Shown here: positions 45,121 to 55,840 of the stretch, piece after piece | How the letters are laid out: the number at the start of each line of letters is the position of its first letter | Numbering within the stretch: position 1 is the stretch's first letter | From: Isoetes taiwanensis | Lineage: Eukaryota > Streptophyta > Lycopodiopsida > Isoetales > Isoetaceae | Length of the DNA: 64,000 nt | Assembly: GCA_021234155.1 (NCBI GenBank) | Contig: JAJEKV010000038.1 | Span: 9,408,478 to 9,472,477 of the forward strand | Direction of reading: 5' to 3' | Program-made: the position numbers and the translations under genes | Notes under the pieces: model-generated | Told to the model about the DNA's origin: nothing | The model's input: the letters and a program-made list of their open reading frames with translations, nothing else | The model's database searches: none

Positions 45121-45155
45121 ATAATGCTGGCGCCCAAAGGGCGCTCCATTATGCG
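45118..45155. repeat. Near-perfect palindrome at the LTR edge
   Basis: GCATAATG..GCGCCC, AAA, GGGCGC..CATTATGC: nested 8-bp and 6-bp arms separated by CTG and TC. It sits where the similarity to the left LTR ends. It may be a head-to-head pair of terminal repeats or a very small foldback insertion. Confidence 0.8.
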
Positions 45156-47250
45156 GTATCCATGCATGTGTGCTCCGACATACCAGCCAACAATCTGATT
45201 CTTTATGTTATCTTTCATTTTCTCTTTTAAACTTTATACATGGAGAACATACAACGCTAGATCCACACAATGCAATGCAACTATGAATAACAAGGAAGAA
45301 ACCGTCATGTAATCACCAATTTAACACTTTCAATCAGTTGGTGATGATGTTCCAATGCATGTATGCATGCCTTACCAACTGTCAATGTGCCTTAACAAGT
45401 AGAGGAGCAAAGCCATGTTAAGTTCATGTAACCACCGATTGCTTACCTCTCCCTCACCAAATACACCGCAACCTCATCCCTCATGCTCCCTATAATACTC
45501 CTCTGGCTCGTGGAATAGGCGCCCTAATTGCGTGAGCGGCGAGCCTTGCCGGCAGCCTTGGTCTGCAAAGGTATTAATGTTGCAACACTTTGGTCAGCGA
45601 TTCGGATGCCATATGTGCATGCTTTGCCTTTGCGGATGCCATTGGAGGATGTGGGAACCCGATGGATATGAGATTCTCCCGCGAGAGGACTTGAGGGCGG
45701 AGAGCTAGGTGGTCTCGGGAGGGTGAAGGGCTCCACGTCCTCCTTGCCCATTCTCCACCAGTGCGTCCCGGGAAGGCATTGTACCCGAGCATGTCACCGC
45801 ATGCCTGATAACTTCATTCATCGTGCCCACCAAAAGCAATGAATGTGAGAAAACAAGTGATGGAAACCGTCGGAAGAAATGTAAACATGCCATCGGGTTC
45901 CGCGACCATCGTGTAATTAATGAGTCCATAGGGATGAAGTGGGGCTACTTAGAGTCCCTTCCATCCTGGGGCTGAAGTCCTCATCCTTGGATATCAGCAG
46001 AGCCCTCTTCCCCCATCCCGGGCTGCGCTCTTCTCACCTTCCCAATTCGCTCAATAAGTTTGCATACACAGGAATATTAAAGATCTTGAGCAGACATCAA
46101 CTTTGGGCAATGGCATGTGATGGATTCAATGTTATTCTCCTGTTGCCTTCACGTGATGCTCAAAATGAACACCGAGTTAGTGGGCAAGATCCGGCTAGAT
46201 GGTATAGACTTTCAGGTCCACTTAACATCGGCAAATAGTGTACTGAGAAGCAAAGAGCTTCTTTCTATAGGTACTTCTGAGTATTGAACTGTCTGACGAA
46301 TTCTTATTGTCCAACTTTCCTGCGCACCGGATCACCCGCACCATGAAGAAGGTAGAGATCTTTACCCACTTCTTGTCATTCGGTTATATTATGTGGTACA
46401 CCTTGAAGTGCATCTTCAAAGTCTTTGAAATACCCATGAAGGCCCTCAAAGTAATGCATCCTCATGTTCTTCAATGCCTTGCGAGATCAAGAGAGGGCGC
46501 CTGCTTGCTTCTAGGATCCCCATCCAAGAACTTCACCGATGGCGAGTTCCACATTATGAGGAGGTTCTCGGGACCCCCCTAACAATACAAATGATCTTGG
46601 ATCCTCTCAGGGGCAAGAGCCCTGCAAAGTCTCTTTCTTTATGAATTCCAAGTGTCTCAAAGGGCGTGCGCTGACATACCCTGAAATTGGGACTAACATC
46701 AAAGCGAGACCATTGCCCACCGTCCTCATCACCCTAACACCCACTTACCACCTATTTGCGACATCGATTCATATGGTTGAGATCCGCGCATAACCATTAA
46801 AACTGTAATACCTTCCCCCTTTTAACAATTGCTAGAAAGATAATTAGGAGGAGGTTCGTTTGTGGAGGAACAACCTTTGCACCATTTACGGTGGCCTAAC
46901 TTATGATTTTTTTTTTCGAAGTGAGGCATGAGGACTTTCGGCATTTCAGCAAACCACGGTACGGCTTCTTGATGAGCTCAGTACCAAGACAATGGAGCAA
47001 CGTAGACGTCGTTGAATAGGAGACTTGCTACGGCACGCTGAAATTAGAAAGACAAGATTTAAAATCAGGAAGGTTAGTACAATCCTTGATGTCTCAAATG
47101 GACGATTCCATAGCCTAATCAGCTGCATGTACCCAGAGTCTAATTGATGCAAGCCGGGCATATAAGCGAGAAGCGTAAATCTGAGACATCTTCATGGAAT
47201 CACTGCGATTGCATCCCATGCACGAGAAAAACTTAACCAAATACGACATA
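45156..47250. other. Unassigned DNA between the LTR and the PPR pseudogene
   Basis: Short frames on both strands (45574-45792 minus, 45939-46238 plus, 46307-46582 plus) show no family motif. Nothing else is supported. Confidence 0.4.
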
Positions 47251-47299
47251 GCATTTAGAATTGTATGAAGATTGCGGTACATGGGCATGAGTCACGGCA

Positions 47300-48800
47300 A
47301 TTCACGATTATTTGGGCATCTTGGCTTATGCATTAGTAGCGAGTTTCATAGAACTTGGCAAGTGCATACATCATCTGATTTTTGGAGAATGGTTTGCTTT
47401 TGATGTTGTCATTAGGAGTACCCTTGTTGATATGTATGCTAAATGCGAGAAGTTGGAGGAGGAGGCATACGGGGTTTTTGATATGTTATAGCCGTAATGT
47501 GGTATCATGGAATACCATGGTTACGAGGATATACTCAACCACGGTGAATGTTTTTGCAATGCAATGCTTTGAGGACATGGAGTGTCGACATTAAGCGAGA
47601 TGTAGTAACATGGGGTGCAATGATTGAAGGATGTCACAGGAGTTTGGGGAAGGCCTTTATGCTTTAGAATGGTTTGAGCGGATGCAAACTCATGGAATTG
47701 AGCCTAATAGCGTCATATTTATGAGTGTCCTAAAGCTTGTGGTAATCTTGGCAGCTAGAACGCCAAAACTCATCCACAGCAGTGATTGAAGATAACCTAC
47801 ATTTAGATGTTGTGATTGGAAATGTCCTTGTTGTGCATTTATGTTAAATGCGGAAAGGACTTTAGAGAGTGGCAGAGACTCTTTGACATGTTGCCAAATC
47901 AGACTTAGTGTCATGGAGTGCAATGATTGGAGGATATGCACATTATGAGACGGTCTTCTTGCCTTAGAAGTGTTTTGAGGGGGGATGGGCAGCTATAGTA
48001 TAAAGCACGATAAAGTAGCACTTTTGACATCTTGAAGGCTTGCGGTACTCATTAGAGAATCACATTTGGGAAGTGTATCCATGAGCGGGTTATAATGTGT
48101 GGCGCGATCGACATTGTTGTTGATAGTACTCTTGATATGTATGCAAAGTCGGGATCTAATGGGCATGTGGGGGATTTTGTGGTGAGGGTCTCCTTGCACT
48201 AGAATGCTTAAGGGCATCACTGACATAAGGGCATCCCGGACAGTAAACCACCTTTGTGGGGGCCCTCCAAAAGCATGTGGCGACATTGGTGCCATAAAGC
48301 AGAGGAAGCACATCCATAGGCAAATTCTTGAGAATCTGATGCAAGCGATGCGGTGGTGGAAAGCACCCTTGTTGATATATGCCAATTGGGTACTTGGAAG
48401 AAGCATCGAGTTTTTAATAGATTGACCATGACTATGATGTCATAGGGTGTGATGGTTGCGAGGATACTCCAACATGGAAATGATATCAACTATACGGTCC
48501 TTTGAAAGTATGATGTTGTGGTTTGAGCTTTGGCCCGCTATAACCTTTAATGGCACTCTTGTGCGATCATCTTGCAGCCATATAGGCAGTAGTTGGTATT
48601 TTAACATCGCGAGAGAATACTATGACATAAAAACCCGATATAGTTCATGTTACATGGTGGATCTCTTGGGGCGTCTTGGGCACTTTAAAGAAGCGGCTTA
48701 CTTCACTCTGGAGATCCCAGCGTTTACACATGGATGGCTTTACTCGATTGCTGCGAGCTGCATAGCAATATGGAACTAGGAAGGATTTGTTTTCCTTGAA
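47300..48800 (+). pseudogene. Pentatricopeptide-repeat (PPR) protein pseudogene, PLS type
   Basis: PPR proteins bind organellar RNA through tandem helical pairs. Decayed repeats appear in order: ASFIELGKCIHHLIF (about 47345), VVIRSTLVDMYAKCEKLEEE (about 47405), SRNVVSWNTMV (about 47490), DVVTWGAMIEG (about 47597), DLVSWSAMIGGYAH (about 47905), and near the 3' end YMVDLLGRLGHFKEA (about 48655) followed by a degraded SIAASCIAIWNXELG, which matches the CMVDLLGRAGHLxEA..LLGACR..GNVELG region before the E motif. Many frameshifts and stops. The repeat phrasing (STLVDMYAKC, NVVSWNTMI, DVVTWGAMI) is typical of land-plant PLS-class PPRs. No E or DYW domain was seen. Confidence 0.88.
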
Positions 48801-50689
48801 ATTGTTCAGTTAGATTCTACATGTGGTGCAACATGTGCTCATGTCCAATAATAATCTAATGTCTTGTTTTAGGTCAAGGACTTCTTTGAGATTCAATCCA
48901 TTTCCATCGGCATATAAAGGTCTAATAAAAATTTGCGATTGCATGAATATGTACAAAAAATTGTATATAACAATTAATTATCACACGCAAGAGATTAACT
49001 CTTGGTAACTCTTAATGGTAAAAACAACTTTAAAGACCCATAATTTGCAAGTCTACGCCACAGAAGTGTTCCTGCAAATGATCAAATATTTATTTGCTCC
49101 TATTGTTCAAGATCATTATGCAAACTTAAATTAACAAAGCCAAGAAGATAGTAACCTTGAAAAAAGTATGTCGACCTAATAGTCCTAAATAGTTGATTGC
49201 CTCCTTACAATGTGGTCATTAATTTTCCATTCTGAGAGGATAATGGCTCTCTTGTACATCCATGCCTGGAAGGCTATTCATGCATGTCATTAAACTATAA
49301 TATAAAGAATCGCAACCATGCATTTCATATCTGATTTATTAGAATAAATAACATATCCACAAAAGGCATGTCTAGAGTCATCTTTTTAGATGCAAAGTAA
49401 AGAGAAAAGATGATTCACGCTAAAGGATATCAGTCACGGGTATGACGCATGGACTTTATTGAATTTCTTTGTAAGTCTACAAGGCATGAACTAAATGCAT
49501 TGAGTTTCCTCTCCTAATAATTTCTTCAAACGCCGCTTCACCGCCAAAACAAGCAATGAGTTGTAAAAATTTATCCATAGCTTGAATATTTAAAAATCAA
49601 ACAAGCTTGGCAACTAGGAACATCTTTGAAGAACTACCCCCGTTTCTAAATAGCATTGTTTTTCGACAGGTTCCAAGAAAATAAGGGAATCCAACAAATA
49701 AAGAAAGACTATGTAATGAGGAAGTCAAGAAGTAGTTTCTACATTGTGCATTAATCACCACAAGCATGAAAAAGAGGCTCGCTAGATGTCTGCTTTATAT
49801 CCTTTGGTAATTCCTTGTAAATCCATCTTAAAATTCCTGGCTTATTACCCTCTTCAATATTTTGAAGAAAAAAAGAACTAAATTTATGGCCTCAATAGAG
49901 GACTAAAAAAATGGCCTTTGTGGTCCTCAGCCAAAATTGTGGATGTGCTATAATATGTACCGATAAACTAAATTCCCTCATTGCTGGGACAAAAAATGTA
50001 TACGCCATAGAATGCAAATTAAAACAAAGCATACGATCAACGATCCAAAATGTTGGCAGCTCTAACTAGAACCTGTGGATTTCAATGTTACAGAGATGCC
50101 CTTATATTCAATATATTCACTTAAGACTTGATTTTGAAAACATTTGGGCAGATGGGATTATTCTCACTTGGTAGCGGTATGAAGGGGTCAATAAGGGTGA
50201 ATCTGCATTGTTTGAACATGAGACAATAGTAGTTAACAACTTACTGTTTATGGAGGACTATAAGTAGCTTGACATGTTAACTAAGAAATTATGGACTAAA
50301 GTAGCTTAGTGTGCGAACATTTACCTTCTTCGCCCAACCACCAACATCATCTGCAACACCAATCTAGGTCCTCTATAAAGAAGGCATCTTCTCCCCCTTG
50401 CTTTGCCTGAAAATTTGCATTTTCTTAAAGCATCTGACATAAGAGAGTAAGAACTCGTAAACTCAACTTTTGAAGATGTGGAAGCATGGCTGAACCGTAG
50501 TTCATATGAAAATTTTCATTTCCATGTCTTGTCTTAGCTTCCAATATGTAGCAAAATAACAGGGGGTTCTAGAGGGATTTGATATGGATGTAAAAATAAC
50601 AATTCCTGAAACCATAGATCATATATCCCTAAAATAATTGAATGGGTTGTTATAAAAAAAAAAATAGATTCAAGATAAAAAATAATTAT
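48801..50689. other. Unassigned AT-rich DNA
   Basis: No gene, RNA or element end recognised. The third copy of the dispersed AATATGTAGCA(A/T)AATAACAG motif is at 50543-50568. Confidence 0.4.
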
Positions 50690-51000
50690 GTTAGGTCCCT
50701 GGGTACATTGGTTAAAGTAGTCTTATTAGAACATTGAGTTTATTTGGTAGAGGTTCAAGCCTCCCTATTTTATATTATAAAATAGTTATTTTTATTGATA
50801 AATTAAATAGTTACAACGTATTTTACAACGGACGCAGAGACCATGGCGGTCTGATATTCCCTCAAAACCTTAGGTGAAATCGTATTTCATTTCAAATCCT
50901 TAGGCGCCTCAATCATAATGCATTATTTCATGTTTCCAAAAAATCGTAGGAATATCAATCATAAATGGCTATAAGCAAAGCGAGAGGTGCCCGGAGACCT
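50690..51000 (+). repeat. tRNA-derived SINE copy
   Basis: A tRNA-like head GGTCCCTGGGTACATTGGTT-AAAGTAG..GGTAGA-GGTTCAAGCCTCC (50695-50764) has an A-box-like region and a B-box (50752-50764) at tRNA spacing. The body continues TTTTATATTATAAAAT and, after an insertion, AAACCTTAGGTGAA, TTCATTTCAAATCCTTAGGC-GCC and TCATAAATGGCTATAA, as in the 5.2-kb copy. The isotype is not identifiable. No poly(A) tail or target duplication was found. Confidence 0.5.
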
Positions 51001-52333
51001 CAACATATGATCTAGGTCATGGTCCGGCGAATCAAGCGGTGTAGTGATCGAGTGCATCTCGTTTAGAATATGTCGCAAAACAAAACATCAAAAGTATGGT
51101 ATGGATGGTGTTAACTTAAGCATGATAACAAACAAAATAATAGCGATGGCAGGAGCTCAATAGGTCATATAGAGGTTGCAGTTCTAATTATTCCAGCCCA
51201 AGAGAAGTTCAACTCAAACACTAATCTCTATCGAAAGCATATATTTAAATTTGCTAGTTCATCTTCTACACAAAAGCGACATATATGATCCTCATCTTTA
51301 TGGGCTTAGAACATTTAAATGCAATGGAAGTACATGCTACCGCACAATTGCATCAGACTTTTCCATGAACGTGCCTCAGCTGCTGCAGAACAACCCAAGA
51401 CAATTCATTTGTGATGGCTGCCCTTATATTTCCATACTTGTACTCACACTCTTTGGGCACAATGGTGTCGTTAAGTCCACAATCTCCTAAGGAGATATCC
51501 AAACAATCCATAAACCAAATTGTCTAATGCTCTTACAACAAAAAATAGATAGGTTACACAACAACCTCCAGTCCATTGCGGCCCGTCATCTAGTAAACGT
51601 AGTCAACAATGGACTATGAATAACATAAATAAGAATCAAACTATTTAAAATTTAAAGCCTATTATACCTTGTGTTTTATGAAGGCATAGCATGATACATC
51701 GATCCGACACATATAATATAGTAAGTAAATATAAGTTTGATCAATCCCGACTCAAAACTTGACATGGTTTAACAAGGTCATTAGTTAACTTGCTCAAGAA
51801 GCTACAGTTATGTCAAGTTTTAAGAACTTTCCCAATGACATTTCCTTCAGTAGCCTTATTTAAGGACCTTAAAAATAAAAGTAGAGTTCGATTAATGCGA
51901 GAAAACCAGTTGTGCCAGAAGCATTCCACGATTTGCATATGTAAAAATGACCCCTAATTAAATAGAATACGATTACTGTCATGAGGCCAATTTGGTATAA
52001 AGACTCTCAAAACAAATTGCAAATTAAGCAGGAATGTTGCATCGCTCCCGTTCAAAGATTCATAAAAAACACCGAGTTTAAAAATGATCATTTTCAAAAA
52101 GTTGGAGATTTCAAGTGGAACAAAATATTTGTCGTGCATTTGGAAGCTCTTTTAGTGATCTTGTACATTTGTAGAAAAGAGCATGAAAATGGCAAATTCA
52201 GACATTAATACACCCGAGGAATATTACTAGGAATTCGAAGACGTAAAAAGCGTAAAATAGGAATATTTTTTTTATTAAGAAATTTACGAATACCCTTAAT
52301 TTTACGGTATTTCGAATACCCTTCATGTTTTCA
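51001..52333. other. Unassigned AT-rich DNA
   Basis: Short frames at 51251-51490 and 51981-52208 lack recognisable domains. No feature is supported. Confidence 0.4.
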
Positions 52334-52387
52334 AAATTCCCAAAATGCCCATGGGTCCCAAGAAAAAGAAGGGCATTTTGGGAATTT
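52334..52387. repeat. 17-bp inverted repeat hairpin (20-nt loop)
   Basis: AAATTCCCAAAATGCCC (52334-52350) and GGGCATTTTGGGAATTT (52371-52387) are perfect reverse complements. It lies just 3' of the methyltransferase-like pseudogene and could act as a terminator-like or small-RNA hairpin, or be a MITE relic. Confidence 0.85.
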
Positions 52388-52441
52388 CAAAATAAAAATG
52401 CAGGAAATATCGAAAAAAAATAAGAAATCGTCTAATAAATG

Positions 52442-55030
52442 CTAATAATTTCTTTGATACATCAAATATGGTGTGTTTTCTAGCCAATAATAAAATAATT
52501 TAGCAAAAGATAAGTGGAGGTCTAAATCAAAGTCCTCGTTATGTTGTTTTGCTCGTCCCAGGCTGTCCTTCTCTGCAGTTTGCTCCTTTGTCACTATTTC
52601 ATCTTTCTTTTGGTGTCTATAATCTCTTGGGAATAGTAATAGAGCTACTTCTTTGAGCTTACAAAGAGTAGCTTCATCTTCGAGAGGAAAACTGTAAAAG
52701 AGGAGGTACATTATCTCAAAGAGGATATCATCTTGGCAAAATCGATGATGATTTGGCTCTAACTCTTGATTTTCATGGTAGAGTTGGTGAAGCGGACAAC
52801 CTCATCTTGATAGAGTCTACAACCTCTTTATCAATGTCCGCCGGCAACACAATTCTGGGACCTTTTTAAGTGCACATGCTATTGTTGTCTGAGAGCGGAA
52901 AGCATCAAGGACCCAATCTCACGGGCGTGGGGAACATATCGGAATATGGTTGATTGGCTTACGTGGCTTGCGGTAATGATTGACAATTACGCCTTGTGCA
53001 CTTGGAGTCTGAGCCTATATCTTTGCTTTGGGAACTCCTAGGACATTAAAAATTTTGTGACTCTTTGTATTTGAAATGCTCCTAAACTACGTCGAAACTC
53101 AGTAGGCTACATAGAGATACTCAACCTTGCTTTCGACTGGCCTCGGTCCTCCACCATGGTAGTTAATATTAGTTTTGTACACTGCCAAGATCATATTCGG
53201 AGAATAGTAAAATAAAGTATTCGAATAGAACATCACGAGGGTTACAATTTGCAGCCATGATTCAAAACTTGAAGAAAGAGAGCGGCTTCAACTACACTTT
53301 CGAGGATTTGAAGACTCACCCGGACCATATTTTTTCATACTTAGAAGCTTTACCTGGGGAGAACCGAAGTGGTTCTTGAAGTAGTTTCCACAAGTCAGTT
53401 GATTGCATCTTTGGAGTGGAACTTGCAGCAAGGCGCGGTGTTTTCTTTGTGTGGTAACACCTTAATTCGTCGGACCCGAAAGCATTAAATTTTGAGTTCT
53501 TGAAGAAATTTTGTCGTCATAGCGGCTATCCTTGACTTAAACCCATATGGCAAGTCACTTTATGACCAAAGTAAAATCTTGTGGCTTTATACTTCCGAGA
53601 CAGCTTAGTGCAGTCCCATGAGCGATAGAATAAAAGTTATTTTTGATCAAACATGGAAAACCTCTAAGTAGTCGGACTCAACATCTACAATACACGTCAC
53701 TAAGCGTCCTCTCCTCTCGGCTGTTCTTACGGTGCATAAAATATACGGTAGATCCTTGTTTTTTTTCTTCTATTTGCTGGTAGTAAATGAAGTCACCTTG
53801 CGGCGGCCTAAAGGAAAAACATTTAAAAGGAAAATGGCGTACTACTTGACCCTCAAAATTTGGAGTGTATTTGACAATAAACAAATTAGGATGTAACCAA
53901 TGGGATAGAGCTCTTTACACCTGTCGGTTGTCCACGTTTAAGCTGCTCCATTAAACATGTTTGGCAGCGTAATAACGTTTTTTTGGTACGGAAGTCAACA
54001 ACAATGAAACTAAGTGAGTATTGTATTCGAAAAGCGAAAACACACCAAGAAGAAAAAGCCAAAGTGTATTCCGAATACACTTTGCTTTCAGCGATGTTTC
54101 AAAGTGTATTCGAGGAATACACGCTTTGCTTCGGCTTGTGTGGCATACATTGCAGAATACACTTTGGTCCCCCAAGAGGCAGAAATTAGTATTAGGAATA
54201 CACCTTGGCTCATGAAACAAAAGTGTGTATTTTGAGGAATACGCTTCAGCCCTCTTTGACCAAAAGGTATTACAGAATACATACCGTGCTCTGAAGGAAA
54301 ATTTAAAAAGCGAAAGTTAAATAAATTTCTTACTTGTGCAGCTCCTTGGACATATCTTCAAGCATAAATTCTTTATCTACGACCTTAGCATTAGCCTTTC
54401 AAGTACTATCCCGTATGCGTAAGCGCATTTCTCTCCCGGGCAGTTATCGTCATTTCCTTCTTTTGGGATGTCAGAACCTTTCTTTTCTTTTTAGAGACGC
54501 TTTCCTTTCTTGAACATTCTGCGGCTCCCGAACATGGTAAAAATTTACGTTTGGCAGGTCCATATACGCGCGATATGCTTGAGGTCGATTAGGAGAGCTG
54601 ACAAAAGTTATTCGAATACAAAAACTTACCTGCCCGTCTCTAAAGGCTAGTTGAAGCCGATTTGTCATCTTGGTATGAGAGCGCCATTTATTAGCCTGCA
54701 TTAGGTACTTGATGCGGCACTTCCACCGGTATACGCTTCCTTGAGTTCTAAAAGAGTATCGGCACGGTTTCTTTTTCATCTTCCCATATTTTTCTTTAAA
54801 TATCATATACTCCGCATGCACTTGGCGGGATCTTGTCAGGCTGGCACCATCCTTTAGTTTGTACTTGTGTCGGTCGTTGTGGGTGTTGTAGCGATTTTTG
54901 CTTCTTAGGTAAGATTACTGATAAAAGCGGCACCACCGGGGCCGGAGAGGTACACAGGGTTCTTCTTTTCTTTGTTTGTACAAGCTGCCTTCTTGCCTTA
55001 GAAGCTATTAGCCAGAAAAAGTGAAGCCTT
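52442..55030 (-). pseudogene. Pseudogene with DNA amino-methyltransferase (N4/N6) motifs
   Basis: Minus strand. Upstream region 54821-54471 reads YRWKCRIKYLMQANKWRSHT, LQLAFRDGQVSFCIRI, AYRAYMDLPNV (unknown family). Then 53884-53680 reads VVRHFPFKCFSFRPPQGDF, IYYQQIEEKKQGSTVYFMHR. After a frameshift, KPQDFTLVI is followed by DLPYG (53542-53556), which fits catalytic motif IV (D/N/S)PPY with Leu for the first Pro. About 213 codons later come NHYRKPRKPINHI and DWVLDAF (52898-52918), then TTIACALKK and ADIDKEVVDSIKMRLS (52795-52842), which fit SAM-binding motif I (VLDPFxGSGTT..A) and motif II (acidic strand end). Motif IV before motif I is the beta-class order. A charged C-terminal frame follows (52711-52442). 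The Gly pair of motif I is lost and there are several frameshifts and stops. Host gene relative or mobile-element passenger is undecided. Confidence 0.55.
54055..54290. repeat. GTGTATTC/GAATACAC palindromic repeat cluster
   Basis: Five or more inverted pairs: CAAAGTGTATTCCGAATACA-CTTTG (54060-54084), CAAAGTGTATTCGAGGAATA-CACGCTTTG (about 54101-54129), a lone CAGAATACACTTTGG (54152-54166), AAAGTGTGTATTTTGAGGAA-TACGCTT (about 54220-54246) and related GAATACA arms. Spacers are 40-60 bp. The cluster interrupts the methyltransferase-like pseudogene. Confidence 0.85.
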
Positions 55031-55137
55031 CAAAAAAGGCTACAATGTAAGAGAAACCCGGCATGATGTGCTAGTAAGCCCACGGGGAGCTAAGCCCATG
55101 CTACACATCCGCAGGCCTCGGGGCACAAGGGACAATA

Positions 55138-55208
55138 ATGTATCTATCTTCTATCTATCTATCTATATACATCTGCTCACAATACATCGTCTATCGTCTA
55201 TCACATGC

Positions 55209-55255
<47 letters not shown>

Positions 55256-55256
55256 A
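55138..55256 (+). repeat. CTAT tetranucleotide microsatellite
   Basis: An imperfect run at 55138-55168 and a longer uninterrupted CTAT run at about 55210-55256, separated by diverged units (ATCGTCTATCGTCTATCAC). Confidence 0.95.
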
Positions 55257-55259
55257 TAT

Positions 55260-55840
55260 CTATTTCCTCCCAAGGCGTATTTGAGTGTATGTGTACTTGC
55301 ATTTTTTCTCTGTCACTAGTCACGGGGGTTTTAAATACTCCCTGTCAACTAAGGACAACTATTGGGGCCACATGAGGCATGTGGATTGCTCCTAATTACG
55401 TCGCCCAGTTCCTTAAGTGGTAGGCATAAATTTTTGAACTGAGGCGGCCTTTCACAGCTTCATTCTTGAGAGCTGACTTCATACAAGTACATAAAGAAGA
55501 TAGATCACCCCTTGTACAGGAATTTCTCTCTGTTTTATTACCTCCATTCTTTTCGAGGGTTTTATCATTAATTATGAAATCTCAAAATACATAGCAAGGT
55601 ATGCTTTTAGGAAAACATATCAAAATAGAGTCAAATCCGACAAGTGATAGCAGATTGTAAAATAAAATCAGCACTTTTGGGGAAGAAGTTCAATGTGACC
55701 ACGCGTGGGAGGATGAATTGGAAGTAGGTAGAAGTAGCAAGTAGCTTTTACGGAGGCTGACGAGTTTTCCAGCGAGAACAGATTGTTGAGGATTCTCGAA
55801 GATTATGAACTTTTGCCAAAAAGTAATCCACCAAAAAGAG
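55260..55840. other. Unassigned DNA
   Basis: No gene or repeat recognised. It probably contains the unresolved 3' end of LINE 2. Confidence 0.35.

Noticed and set aside
51251-51490. 79-codon plus frame with FICDGCPY
   Set aside because: No recognised domain on either strand; insufficient to call a gene.
55138-55256. CTAT array as a CRISPR-like or regulatory array
   Set aside because: Simple tetranucleotide microsatellite with no spacers.
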